A stretch of 64,000 bases of DNA, taken from positions 1 through 64,000 of the forward strand of contig JAMPIV010019064.1 in the NCBI GenBank assembly GCA_024509875.1, written 5' to 3'. This document shows, one piece after another, positions 21,316-32,123 of this stretch. How positions within the stretch are numbered: the first letter of the stretch is position 1; the number at the start of each line of letters is the position of its first letter. The position numbers and the translations under genes were made by a program. The notes under the pieces were generated by a model that did no database searches, had not been told where the DNA came from, and worked only from the letters and a program-made list of their open reading frames with translations. Source of the DNA: Oreohelix idahoensis (taxonomy: Eukaryota; Mollusca; Gastropoda; Stylommatophora; Oreohelicidae).

Positions 21316-21540
21316 ATGGCTGAATTGGTCAAGCTACTTACTGCATGGAAGGACGCAGCTAAAAGCATGGGGATGAATGAGACCGAGACTAGGGCTTACA
21401 TTATGAGGGAACAGGACCGGCAGACGGAGAGAGAGAAAAGGGAAGCGGAGAAAGAAGAGAAGACCCGACAGGCAGAGAGAGAAAAGCAGAGAGGGAAGCC
21501 CAGGAGAAGATGGCAGAGAGGGAAGCCCAGGAGAAGATAG
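21316..21540 (+). CDS. gag: E5 Gag N-terminus (first reading frame)
   Basis: ATG 21316 is chosen because MAELVKLLTAWKDAAKSMGM matches the N-termini of E2 and E1 Gag; the longer open frame from 21271 has no homologous support. A charged Glu/Arg/Lys stretch predicted to be coiled coil follows. The frame runs into a purine-only 27-nt tandem repeat and ends at 21540, while Gag continues in another frame from about 21483. A one-base indel in the repeat, or less likely frameshifting, must join them. Confidence 0.7.
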   Translation: MAELVKLLTAWKDAAKSMGMNETETRAYIMREQDRQTEREKREAEKEEKTRQAEREKQRGKPRRRWQRGKPRRR

Positions 21541-23951
21541 CACAGAGGGAAGCCCAGGAGAAGATAGCACAGAGGGAAGCCCAGGAGAAGATAGCACAGA
21601 GGGAAGCCCAGGAGAAGTTAGCACAGAGGGAAGCCCAAGAGAGGGAGAAGGCAGCAGAGAGACAGCATGAACTTGCCCTGCGTTCACTGGAACTGCAGTA
21701 CCGATCTTCGGAAGGCAGTTCGGCTAACGGAGATTCTCCCGGAGCAGGGGCAACAGACACCTCAGGAAACGGAGGGCCCCGGATGGCAGCCATGAATTTT
21801 CCGATGGACTCTTTTCCTAACGGGAATGAGAAAATTGAGGTATTTTTAGAAAAATTTGAACGGATGGCAAAGGCATACGGGCTGGATGATAGTCTTTGGT
21901 GTCTCAAATTATCTCAATCTCTAAGAGGACATGGTTATGAGGTCTATAGCAAGATGCTGGTAGATGACCAAGGTAACTTTGAGGCTCTGCGGAACGCCCT
22001 GTTACAGCGATTCCAATGGACTCCCCGGAAGTGCCAAACAATGTTTCGGGAAAGTCGACTGGAGAAAGGAGAAAGTTTTCCCCAGTTCGCAGAGAGGCTG
22101 AGGAATTACCTCACTCGCTGGAGAGAGTTGTCGGGTTTGGCTAAATCTTTTGAAGGATTGGAAGAATTAGTTCTGTGCGAACAGATAAAGGCCAATATGT
22201 CTCCGGACTTAAGGAAGTACCTGGCGGAGCAGGGCGCACAGCAACTGGACCAGATAATTCTTTTTGCTGAAAGGTTCCAGTCGGCACAGGCCGAAGTACT
22301 GGGCCAGAAAAGAAAACACCCTGACCTGCCAGCCCCGGACAAGGGAGCATCTTCATCGCATTCGCCTTCCTCTTCAGCTCACCAACCGCAAGGGCCGTCT
22401 CGCAAGGAGCCCCCTCCCAGTCATAACATGCGCTCCCAGCCGCCTAACAGAACACAGGGGCCGACGTCTCATGAACCCGTCAGGAACCGGGGAGATAATG
22501 AGAGATATTGTAGGTTCTGTCGGACTACTTCTCATTGGACAACACGGTGCCCAAACAAACAACCCGCTCATCAGATGGCGTGTTTAAGGCCTGTGAGGGT
22601 GAAACAAGGGAAGAAGTGGAAACCCTTCCAGTCAGAGAAGTTGTTTTCCAACAGCGGGCCAGCAGAAGTGAACGGGACTGAGACAACATGCTTATTTGAC
22701 AGCGGGCTTACATACCCCAGCATAGTCGCCCGACATCTGGTGAAGCCCTGGCAGATGACGAAGGAAAAAGTGAATATTGGTGGAGTTTTAAGGAAAGGGA
22801 CTTCACAGTGCTTTCCGGTAGCCAATATTGAGGTGAAATGTAGGTTCGTGTCTGGCACCATCAAGGCAGCTGTAACGGCTCAGCCGGCCTACGACTTCAT
22901 TCTCGGTAACCCATATTTAGTTTTGGGGAACCCGCCCACACCGATCCTTGCTGATGCAAGGGGGCCTACTGCAGGCCAGATAAGTGAAAAAGGAGAACCC
23001 CTAATTCACGGAGCCCCGAGCGAGCTCAAACATAGCTGTCGTGCCAACGAGGGGTGCAACGCCTCTGACGACAGTGATATGTTATTTGCAGAGGCAAATT
23101 CGCCCGCCAGCCCTGTTCAGCCAACCGGCCAAACAGTGGTGACGACGCCTCTGATTCCGGAAGTACACTCTTTGTTGTCGGGAATTAGGCCCCCGATGGT
23201 ATTAGCTCCTTCAAGTGAGGGACATACTGACAAGAGCGGTATTACATATGTCAATGACCAGCGCCATCTTCATAGGGCACAAGATAGCGGTCTGAGCGAG
23301 CATATAGTTCCAACCAGCCCTGGAGCCCCATCCGACCAGCACTTTACTCAAACGGAGGAGGACAGTGATCTGAGTATCCGTTTGCCTATAGACGGAGATG
23401 GGCTCCACAACTCTCGTATCCCGTTTACAGGAAACAACTCTTGTAACGAGCAGCCTGAAAAATTGGCTATATTTTCCAATTCGTTTCACGGAACATTGGA
23501 ACCAGTTACCGAGAGCTTTATCTCAGATTCTCCGCGATCTAACGGGATCTTAAACCGTCAAGTGTCACTGCAGGACACATTCCAACTGACGCCAGTAACT
23601 CTCACAGGGGAGGGCAAGGTTGAAGGTAGAACCAGGGTGTTAGACGGAGAGCTCCCGTGGTCTACATTTTCATCTCACCAACTTTTCAGGCCAGAAAAGA
23701 GTGAGAAAAGCGACCTTACGCATTTGCAAGGAGCTATTTTGGAGAGCTCTGTCCCGCTTCAGATTGGTAGGGGAAGAGCGAGTCCAGAACCACTGCCAGG
23801 GGCAGATCTTACCTACCTTTCTTCAAAGGTAGAAGCTATTGAGGTCGATCGTGATCCAATAGACACCCAGCAAGAAATCGGAGGTCTACACCAGAGGAAC
23901 CCGAGACGTTGCATCAGTTTCGCACGGTACCAGCAGTCACAACTCTGCTGA
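21483..23951 (+). CDS. gag: E5 Gag-protease polyprotein with unknown C-terminal region
   Basis: Residue numbers count from the ATG at 21510. A coiled-coil of repeated AQREAQEKI units fills residues 1-45. The capsid-like block spans about 95-260 (FLEKFERMAKAYGL, then LKLSQSLRGHGYEVY, LCEQIKANM), collinear with E2. A CCHC knuckle (C334, C337, H342, C347) follows. The protease-like domain has CLFDSGL (DSG at 397-399, where E1-E3 have DTG) and FILGNPYLVLG near 463-473. Residues 485-813 are Ser/Pro/Thr-rich and match nothing I know. They occupy the place where integrase begins in E1 and E2. The protein ends at 23951. Confidence 0.88.
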   Translation, partial: KAEREAQEKMAEREAQEKIAQREAQEKIAQREAQEKIAQREAQEKLAQREAQEREKAAERQHELALRSLELQYRSSEGSSANGDSPGAGATDTSGNGGPRMAAMNFPMDSFPNGNEKIEVFLEKFERMAKAYGLDDSLWCLKLSQSLRGHGYEVYSKMLVDDQGNFEALRNALLQRFQWTPRKCQTMFRESRLEKGESFPQFAERLRNYLTRWRELSGLAKSFEGLEELVLCEQIKANMSPDLRKYLAEQGAQQLDQIILFAERFQSAQAEVLGQKRKHPDLPAPDKGASSSHSPSSSAHQPQGPSRKEPPPSHNMRSQPPNRTQGPTSHEPVRNRGDNERYCRFCRTTSHWTTRCPNKQPAHQMACLRPVRVKQGKKWKPFQSEKLFSNSGPAEVNGTETTCLFDSGLTYPSIVARHLVKPWQMTKEKVNIGGVLRKGTSQCFPVANIEVKCRFVSGTIKAAVTAQPAYDFILGNPYLVLGNPPTPILADARGPTAGQISEKGEPLIHGAPSELKHSCRANEGCNASDDSDMLFAEANSPASPVQPTGQTVVTTPLIPEVHSLLSGIRPPMVLAPSSEGHTDKSGITYVNDQRHLHRAQDSGLSEHIVPTSPGAPSDQHFTQTEEDSDLSIRLPIDGDGLHNSRIPFTGNNSCNEQPEKLAIFSNSFHGTLEPVTESFISDSPRSNGILNRQVSLQDTFQLTPVTLTGEGKVEGRTRVLDGELPWSTFSSHQLFRPEKSEKSDLTHLQGAILESSVPLQIGRGRASPEPLPGADLTYLSSKVEAIEVDRDPIDTQQEIGGLHQRNPRRCISFARYQQSQLC

Positions 23952-24175
23952 CGCGCAGCGAGGAAGTCGCCATTGCCAGGTCGCCACAGCGCCCGCCGGT
24001 CACATCAGCTGACCAGAACAGCCTTTTGACGGTCATAGCAAGGGAAAGTTCAGACCCGCCATTAGACGGCACAGGTCTGAAGAGAGATCAACTCTCCCAA
24101 CGGAGCATAGGAGCTCATTCTAGGAGAGGAAGAAGGAGGAAACGCAAAAGAGGAAAGTCGAAGAACACTGAATAG
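23909..24175 (+). CDS. E5 possible basic C-terminal frame
   Basis: An 88-codon frame overlaps the end of the Gag-protease frame by 43 bases and ends about 86 bases before the polypurine tract. Its C-terminus is strongly basic (SRRGRRRKRKRGKSKN), like a nucleic-acid-binding or nuclear-localising tail. It could be a separate small product or the true C-terminus of the polyprotein after an indel. I recognise no family. Confidence 0.4.
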   Translation: MHQFRTVPAVTTLLTRSEEVAIARSPQRPPVTSADQNSLLTVIARESSDPPLDGTGLKRDQLSQRSIGAHSRRGRRRKRKRGKSKNTE

Positions 24176-24258
24176 GAGGGGTAAGGACAGACAGCCTTGT
24201 AGACAGTTAAGGGCCAATGTGAAACACAGAGATTTCAGTAATGAGATCGTTGCTCAAT

Positions 24259-24276
24259 CTTTGAAGGGGGGAGTGA
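24259..24276 (+). promoter_or_regulatory. E5 polypurine tract
   Basis: TTTGAAGGGGGGAGTGA lies immediately before the 3-prime LTR start (TGTGACGAG at 24277), as expected of a plus-strand priming site. It lacks the GAGGAGGGGCT core of E1 and E2. Confidence 0.75.
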
Positions 24277-27022
24277 TGTGACGAGAGTACTGAGATTCTG
24301 TCTTTCAAATGGCCCATGTCTTTTTCTCCTTGCAATTTGTTCAATATATTTTTGGAGGGAGTACATGAAATCCTTCTCCATGTTTCTTCTCCTTCTATTA
24401 TTTACGTTTTTTTCAAGATGAGATCACGAGGGAGTTTGATCTCATCTGCTTTATGGTTCTTCTTTATGTGTTTAGAATGGGGGTGTAGGGAATTAGAAAG
24501 TATTATTCTAGATTGAGATTATAGAGGCTGGATCAGGATTTGCACCAGTGTCTTTTTTTTAAAGATATTGCGTGGCCATATACGCATTTTTCGGGAGTTA
24601 AATTATTTGCGGCCATTTTTGCTTCATTTCCGCAGTATAGGGCTAGGACCAATTCCCGGTTCTTTGTCTAGCGGGGACTGGTTGCATCAGAAAGATCTAA
24701 GGTTCTGATTGGCGGAGAGCTAACTGCAGTTGAAATGCAGAGCGCCCATTGGCTTTAGAACCACGCCGCGCATATGACGTCATGAAGTCGGCGCGTGGGG
24801 GGCTTGAGAATAAATACGCCCGAACTTCATAAGTTCGGTCTCTAAAAATTAATTGCCAAGGCCGGGTTGCCAGAGTCAAGTCGATTGCCTTCAGTAGGAC
24901 ATTCGAGATTTGGTAAGCATGAATTTTTGCGTGAGGACTTTATTTAATTTTTCTAGTCCTAGCCGATCATTTAAGTTTCTTGGGAAGTTTTAGTTTAATT
25001 TAATTCTTAACTCCAGAGCCATCAATACGATCTTAGTGATAGACTTGAAAATTTATAGGTCCATTTAATTCCTTGTTGAAAGAATAGCGGCATGGTTTAA
25101 AAGTTGAGATATCACCGCTTTGTATTATTGCAAAGTCGGTCGGGAGAGAAACTCGCATCTGCGAATCATAGGTATTTACAGAATAGTCGGGAGCGTGTGT
25201 AATGTGTATTTTCATTTGTGATTTTATTGAGAGTCTTGATGCTCGCTATTTATATAGTTACGCATATATCTGTGGACGGAAGTGATAGAGGTATTAATTG
25301 AAGCACGTGAGCGCGTGGTTACGGTATCTTTATTGATACGATGTTCAGAGGGACGAGGGGGAGAGAAGCACGTGGTCATAAAATTGTAACCACGTGTTTG
25401 TAACTACTGAGATTTAATGGATAACCATTATGTATAACTTTTGACGGCATGTAGATGCTAGCATAAACAGGGTTATAGGTTATTGATTGTGCTTTGTTAT
25501 TCTGTGTATTCAGAAGATGGAGATGAAATTTATTTATGTTAAGGGAATATTTTATTTCAATTTTGAGGTGATTAATCATACTGACGGGAATTTTAGGAAT
25601 TCCTAGAGAGGACTAGTTTTAATTTTTATTAATCCTTACGGCATTAGCGTCAGCGTAAGAAGTAGGCCACAGTACGTCTGCCCAGACGGGCCATTGAAAA
25701 TATTATTGTTGCTCGGAGTTAGTCAGGCAGAACAAGCGATCTGGGTTAGCCAATGTTTACTTTGTAGGCTCAGGTAGAGAGGGGAGTTACGTGGTGAAGA
25801 GTAAGGAAGTTAATTGTTATTTGAAATGTATTATGATGGTTTGTTTAGCTGTTGTTTTGTTTTGTCTAAAACAGCAGGTACCGGCTTTGTGGGAATGAGA
25901 GCGGAATTTTGAGACCACAAAATTTCTCCCACGGCAAAGTTGGGGCATTCGCAGAACCGCAAGGGTTTTACGTTAGTTGCCAGTAGTGGAAGGAGAGGAA
26001 GAAAATACGTTTTCCCAGCCAGGGGAAGACATTTTCCAGCGAATAGGATTTTTGTGGATAAATCCTGAGCTCTGACGCTCGTTACACACGCAGATTTGGC
26101 AGGCTGCCAGCGTTGTGGTAATTTTGTGTTCGCTTTTTCACGGCCATAAAAAGCCGACGGCCCAGTGATAGATACTCGGGCAGGTAATTTCAGAGTGGTA
26201 GAAGTCAGCTACAGTTCCAGCCCAGAATCCAGGGGGGGTTCTGTTAACCCTCAGTCAAATCCAGAGTAGTGGAGAGAGATAGGGTAAACATTCTCTCTAC
26301 TGAAGTCAGCACAGATAGGCAGAACTGTTAGTTTTGGTGAATCATAGCAGAGGACAGCTGCTGAAGTTTAGAGGTGCAGTTAGTTGTGTTCAGGAGATTC
26401 CAGGATAGGCTGTGTAGAACCGAAGTCTGTGCAGAGATTGTGTAGTCACTTCGCCGTCGTTCCAGCTATCAGTGGACTTAGAGTTAGAATTTAGAACAGC
26501 TAGTTTGGAGTGTAGGCGACATCAAGTGCAGTGTAGTTCAGTTCAGTTAACCTTACCTTCTTTCTCCATACAGGTTGCAATTGTGGGAGAAGGGTTGGGG
26601 TGGATGCATTTTTTTTAACTGTGCTTGATTTTTGTTTTTCAGGAGTGCATCCTCGCACTTGATGTATGGGACATGCATATGTTTGTTGTTTATAGGTGTA
26701 TAATAAACTTGTATAAATTGTAGCTGGCATCAGTCATTTCCTTTAGTACAGTAGCTATATGTTGTCTGTACCTTGGTGTTTGTGAATCTTAATTGAACCT
26801 TATCCCCATAGGGTAGTTAGAGGTGGTTCGAGGCCATAGCAATTTAAACGTCCGAAGTGGCGAGGAAAGAATCAACCTCGGTTCTCAACCTCGGAGCCAA
26901 TGGTCTCAACTTTCACAGTTTGCACTATATTTCTATCTGAATCTATCATTTCAGTCTTCCTTCTTACTATTGTCTTGTCACTATATGTAGACAGTCTCTA
27001 GTCCTAAATCCATTTCGTGACA
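24277..27022 (+). repeat. E5 3-prime LTR (2746 bp)
   Basis: Collinear with 18075-20823. Differences I noticed include TACAGG/TACATG near the start, TAGCTG/TAGCCG, AGCGTAAAC/AGCATAAAC, and homopolymer-length changes. It is followed by GCGAT, the target duplication. Confidence 0.93.
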
Positions 27023-27270
27023 GCGATGGATAAGACACATGTTTAGGAACCCTATTGATAACATTATAAGACAGTCCTTGTTGTGGAACCACCAGGGTAA
27101 GAATGGTAGAGGGAGCCCAACAAACAAAATATAAAAAAAATCTAGATGAGAACTGGAGACAGAAATTAAAGGGATGAGATAGACATGAGAAAATCTGGAG
27201 CTGAAACAACGGAAAGGAAAACTTAGCATGAGGTTTTTGGAATGTCTACACTTCTTAGGGAGCTGAACGC
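27023..27270 (+). pseudogene. LINE ORF2 C-terminal fragment (right flank of E5)
   Basis: Continues the LINE reading interrupted by E5: RWIRHMFRNPIDNIIRQS, then LLWNHQGKNGRGSP, which parallels NPQGKRGRGRP in the 16910 copy. Frameshifts and stops accumulate by about 27150. It belongs to the same LINE lineage as 16886-17560 and 39165-41100. Confidence 0.78.
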
Positions 27271-29179
27271 TAATGACTGAATGAACCTCAGCTATGTCAG
27301 TGACATTTCTACTGTTCTGACTTCCTCATCTACCATAATGACTGTGTGACAGAATTGTCCGTTCTCTTTTCCTAACATTCGTGTTTATCACCTACATTAT
27401 TGCGCTACATCCTATTTTCTGTACTTAATCATTGTTTACACCCCCTTCCCTCGATTCTAGCCATGTTGAGACTTCAGCGACCATCTCTTGCTGATCAGGG
27501 GTAAACGATCACTTTCGTTCGAACCCACATTTACACCTTGGTTCTGTAGAGAGAAGTGTGGCTTACTAATGTGTAACACATTTTCCTAACAGACAGTGCA
27601 TGGAGCGCGACCGGATTAGTGAGTAAACAACTTTGGGATGACCACAGTCGATTATATTATCACTGATAATAGTTCATTGATAATGAGATAATCCTTTCCG
27701 GACAGACTGACCGGGGAAGAATTATCCATCTTGAAGGAGATTATTTGGTATAGGTTATGAAATCGTGAGTGTAAACATGATCGATAAAAAACGGAAGCTG
27801 TCATACCATATATGATGACTGTAAACAACGCATTTATTTTTGCGTTTGTTACTCAGGAATGTTTCATGAGAGAATGGGAAATATATACGCATTTTTGCAT
27901 GCTATTGGCTTGGCATTTGAGATATAAAAATACAATATTTCTGTTTGGAGCCATGTCATATAGTAGCAATCTGGATGTTGGCCGAACGTTGCTTTATAAT
28001 TTAGCGCTTTGGGAGTTTACCACACTGTGAATTTTAACTCGTCAAGAAGACAGCCAGACAAGCCAGAATAAGGAATATGATCAGGATTCCATTTTAAAGG
28101 ACCGTACAACGTGTTTGAATATCTTGTGAATTTACACAACGACAGCTCTACCTTTATTAATACGGAAAGCCCGGAATCCTAGAAACCTGAACACTAAGTC
28201 TATTGTAAAGTAACAACCCAGAGCACTTGTAAGAGGCATCTTAATCAACTTACCTTAACTATTTCTCTAAGTCAGAAGTGTGTATTCCCAAGATATTTGT
28301 GGGGTATGTTGTACATTTTATAATTCTATATTTTGCATTTATTAACATGTAAAAATTGCTAGTGGATGTTCAAGGCATACGACGCTGGCAACCTCAGCAT
28401 ACAGAATGACGGTTTCATGAACCACGACTGCAAGAGCTGGTGACTGCTTTATGCAGGTTTCTGATAGAGAACCAAAAGCAGAGGTGGTCCCAAGTGCCAT
28501 GTGGAGCAGGGGATGAATGACGATAGAACGGATGTACATATTTATTATATTAACCTTTTCAACCAGTACAAATGTAAATGTAAACATGTTCAATATAAAT
28601 TCAATGGATGTTTTCCGATCACTGGAATTAATATTAATGTTCAGAGAGGATAAAGTTCTGAGGCAGATGGGATGGTGGAATGAAAAGGAGGGCCACCTAA
28701 TTTTCGTGACAGGAAACCCATTACCCAGGAGGGTATTTGTTTCTCTCTTATTCCATGATACTAGTTGGTGGTACTAATTGGTGGTGCTATCTGTGGAACA
28801 AGTGAGTGGTATAAGTGGCATGCAGTCAAAGCTAGACACCTACAGCAGACGGTCCTAAAAGACACTGGACCATCTTCGCATTAACGCCATGATACTACGA
28901 GGGATGTGTTGCAGCCACCAGACTTGACCAGTGACCCAGTCCATAACCTGCAAAGAACAAGCGCCGGCTGGAGCAGAAACCAACCAACATCTTGCTGGCA
29001 GCTAAGTACCTATTCAAAGCTGCCAAGTGAACTCGCGAATAAAGAAGTTTTTTTTTTCAAATCAGACCATCACCTGTGCGGAAATTTTAAAGATTCTATC
29101 TAAATTCACCCCACCCTTATTTATTTTACATTTGTAAACGATAGTTGATTATTAAATTTGTTATCTGTAAATATATACT
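27271..29179. other. 1.9 kb with no recognised gene
   Basis: A/T-rich unique-looking DNA. Short frames at 27812-28030 and 28517-28777 have no recognisable domains. A few segments (about 28350-28520) show the composition of decayed LINE tails but I cannot align them with confidence. Confidence 0.5.
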
Positions 29180-30530
29180 GAAGCACATTAAAAACGCACC
29201 ACTATTATATGTACTGATGCCGAAAAGCTGGAATAAAAAAGTGTGGGAATGGATTTTCCCCGTGTTTGTCATGAGGTAGAGAGCGAATGGCTGCTGGAAT
29301 GGAAAGTGCATGATTCAACCCACGGGTTTGTGCACAGACTACATGAAAACAATGAAAGTTACACGTGCAACACGATTCCCAACAGCTATGACCCTGAAAA
29401 TGTGTACGCGTTGTGGCAGTATACTCGGTATAAAAAAGGCCGTTGAGACAAAACACCCAGTACATGTGCTTGAAATGCCACGACTATCTGAAAACGAGCC
29501 ATTGGTATGTTGGAGACCGGAATGAGCTCGCGGGCCATTGCCAGAAGGATGAATTGCCACCACAGCACTATTGTACGTCTCAATGAACGTTACGGAACCA
29601 CTGGCAGTGCCCGGGATAGACTTCGGAGTGGCCAACCACGAGTTACTACCCCTGCGCAAGATCGTCATATTGTGCTGAGTCACCTAAGGAATCGTTCTCT
29701 CCCGGCAAGTCAAACAGCAAGAGCAATAGTGGGTAGACGTGGGCAAGTCTCTCGAATGACAGTCATACGACGACTCAGAGATACAGGCCTTACTGCAAGA
29801 CGACCTTATGTTGGGCCAAACTTGACTCACAGACATCGTCAGCAGCGCCTGCAATGGGTATAGCAACATTTTAGATGGACTAGACTGCAGTGTAATGCTG
29901 TCCTATTCACAGACGAGAGCAGATTCAACATATCCTTTGCTGATGGACGTATGCGGATTTGGCAACGGTGTGGAGAGCGCTTTGCAGATTGCTGTGTTCG
30001 TCAGCACAACCGATTTGGAGGTGGCAGTATCCACATTTGGGGAGGATTCAGTTTTCACCATCGCTTGCCTCTTCACGTCTTCCGTGGAAATGTTAATGCT
30101 GTGACATATCGAGATGAGGTTCTGGATGCATTGGGTGCTCCTACGTTCACAAATTATCCAGACTTGCAGCTTCTCCAGCAGGATAACGCACGTGCGCACA
30201 CCGCATGCATTACGCAGCAATATCTACAGCAGCAGAACATTGTGACGATTGATTTGGCCTGCCCTATCACCAGACATGTCCCCTATAGAACATCTGTGGG
30301 ACGAGCTTGGACGCAGAGTCTACAGGCAAGGTTCTCCAGCTAATCTGCAACAGCTCGAAGCTGCTCTTAAACGTGAATGGGACTTGATTCCCTGGAATTT
30401 CCTTCAGAGATTTGTGCGTTCCATGCGGAGCCGCTGTCAAGCTTGTTTGCAAGCACACGGTGGACATACCAGATACTGAGGATAGTGTGAATGAATTTTT
30501 TTATTGGTTGCATTTTTGGTTTTCTCCCTT
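29180..30530 (+). mobile_element. Tc1-like DNA transposon, inactivated
   Basis: A broken Tc1 transposase gene (29475-30479) lies between weakly inverted ends: AAAAACGCACCA near 29192 and, inverted, AAAAATGCAACCA from about 30500-30515. The spacing and inverted sense fit a Tc1-type element. The termini are decayed, so boundaries are approximate and I could not define the TA duplication with confidence. Confidence 0.75.
29475..30479 (+). pseudogene. Tc1-like transposase pseudogene
   Basis: The start is at MPRLSENE (29475). A frameshift near 29503 leads into GMLETGMSSRAIARRM, a helix-turn-helix DNA-binding domain, followed by GSARDRLRSGQPRVT (linker) and a second HTH. An in-frame TAG at 29861 follows WV. 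The catalytic domain has LFTDESRF (first Asp), DNARAH (second Asp) and, after a one-base insertion near 30250, SPDMSPIEHLWDELG (third acidic residue). The total span of about 335 codons matches the usual Tc1 length. It has one stop and two frameshifts, so it is dead but fairly recent. Confidence 0.9.
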
Positions 30531-30689
30531 GCCTGCACAGAATGCAATGAATTTCATAACAATCAAATGTACAAATTAATGACCAGCATGGATTCATAGG
30601 AAAATGGATATTTTACTGAGTTAAATCAGTTCGAGGCTAATCAGAACGAGCAAAATCATAGAAGGTCAGTAAGGATAATGTAAGATGAT

Positions 30690-30990
30690 CGCATCCCTGA
30701 AAGATATTTTATACGGACAATTGGCAGACGGCAGAAGAACAGCCGGACGACCACAGCTGAGGTTCAAAGATGTGTGCAAGAGAAAAATGAAGGCACTGGA
30801 CATAAATCCTGCAGCCTGAGAGGATGAAGCTGCCGATCGCCCCAAGTGGCGATGCTCCCTACTGCGCCGCCTCCGTTTGGGCGAAAAGAAGCTCTCACAG
30901 CAAGCAGAAGAGAAAAGAAGACGCGGTAAGAAACACAAGAAAAATACAGCAGCTGACGGCTATCACGAGGCTGCATTCCCGTTGTCATAA
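30690..30990 (+). pseudogene. LINE ORF2 C-terminal fragment
   Basis: The coding sense is YGQLADGRRTAGRPQLRFKD, then VCKRKMKALDI, a RPKWR block, and a highly basic tail (EEKRRRGKKHKK). The G-R-RTAGRP-LRFKDVCKR motif is the tail of another LINE lineage, distinct from the WRWIGH type. One in-frame stop is visible (after NPAA). The RT domain is absent. Confidence 0.78.
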
Positions 30991-31067
30991 CGACTGAAGG
31001 GGGTTACTACTTGTTTCTCACTATCAGTCACTGTCTTCGTCATCCCCTCTTTCATATGCTGGATTCG

Positions 31068-31352
31068 TTTCCCCGCACTTTTCGTTCTGTTCTTCTCTTC
31101 GTGATAACCTGACCTTCCACATTCTCTTTTTTAAGTTCATCACTGCGAGTTATTTCCCTTTTCATATTTACAGGCTGATTAAAACGCCACTTCCTATTTT
31201 AAAATGTCTATATCCCCACAAGATTCGATTAAATATACATGAAACAAATTTCAAAAGAAGGAACAATTACTGCCATTTTAATAACAAGTTGTACTTTTTA
31301 TTTTCAGGAGCTAAATAAAAGAAGTAAAATCTAAAATGGCCACTAAATTTAC
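31068..31352 (+). repeat. Dispersed repeat, plus-oriented copy of an inverted pair
   Basis: The sequence from CGTTTCCCCGCACTTTTCG through TAAAATGGCCACTA reappears as reverse complement at about 61795-62080 with high similarity. It follows directly on the LINE tail at 30690-30990, so it may be that LINE's 3-prime untranslated region or an independent element. No terminal repeats or target duplication seen. Confidence 0.75.
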
Positions 31353-31382
31353 GTAACAAGGGAACGCAAGAATTGCTAATAG

Positions 31383-31670
31383 CTATTAAGCCGCGGAGGC
31401 GCAGTAGTTAGTGCACTGGCTTCTTAGCTCGGTGGTCCATGGTTCAATTCCCAGTTGAAGTGGGATTTTTTAGACCGCAAACGGCTCCAGGGTCGACCCA
31501 GCCACATGAATTGGGTACCAGAGCAACTCGGGGAAGGTTAAGGCGGCCGGCGTGATGCTGACTACATCACCCCTAGTGTGCAGATGGTCAAAAAAATATG
31601 GGCCTAACACCATATTCCCAATATCCCTCAATGGGCGTGTAACGGGATCCTTTACCTTTTTATTAAGTCA
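31383..31670 (+). repeat. tRNA-derived SINE
   Basis: Box A-like GGCGCAGTAGTTAGTGC near 31397 and box B-like TGGTTCAATTCCC near 31440. The body carries TCGACCCAGCCACATGAATTG then GGTACC, the same core as the SINE at 17668 (GACCCAGC...TGGGTACC). The heads and tails differ, so two SINE families share a central domain. There is no clear poly-A tail. Confidence 0.75.
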
Positions 31671-32123
31671 TGCAGGCCGGATCTCATTTTTAGATTGAAT
31701 GTTAATATGACAAACTATTTTATATAACAAAATAGCAGTTTATTCTCTTTTTTAATTTGACATAAACCAGTTAGATAAGAGTGAAGAAATAATTTGTTAA
31801 GAATAATAATAGCCCCCCATCAGTTATAGCTGACTATGGGAATGCGCCCCTGAGGTGACTTTCCTCAGCTGCTTTTTAACAGTAAATAAATAAACAAACA
31901 ACACACAAAGGTATGCTATGTGTTCCATTTACTTGGGATAATTATAACAAAATGTTATGTGTAACTAGGTGTAATGCACTTGGTAACGATATGTTTCTAT
32001 CAGTATTTAAAAAATAATCTAGCTTTGTTAAAGGATATTTGTATCATCATAAATATATCATCAATAAAGATCATTTTATCAACTTATTGCCCTTGCTTTC
32101 CATCCTGTTGCACATCACAACAA
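31671..32123. other. No recognised gene
   Basis: A/T-rich DNA with a short palindrome-like stretch at about 31811-31880 (CAGTTATAGCTGACT). Nothing assignable. Confidence 0.5.

Larger units (their letters stand above)
18075..27022 (+). mobile_element. E5: non-autonomous LTR retrotransposon with 2.75-kb LTRs and a Gag-protease-only interior
   Basis: TG...CA LTRs at 18075-20823 and 24277-27022 are flanked by GCGAT (18070-18074 and 27023-27027). The interior is only about 3.45 kb: a leader, one long Gag-protease frame and a polypurine tract. No integrase, RT or RNase H blocks are present on either strand. Gag is clearly homologous to E1/E2 Gag. The LTR pair differs at about a dozen substitutions and a few short indels by my reading, so the insertion is recent. 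With no pol, mobilisation must be in trans. E2-like elements are candidates because LTR termini (TGTGAC...GTGACA) and the Gag family match. Confidence 0.92.

Noticed and set aside
21334..21907. Minus-strand frames rich in PGLPS/SWAS repeats
   Set aside because: Antisense translation of the purine-rich Gag repeat of E5.
22962..24175. Envelope gene in E5
   Set aside because: No signal peptide, membrane span or furin-like site in the C-terminal region.
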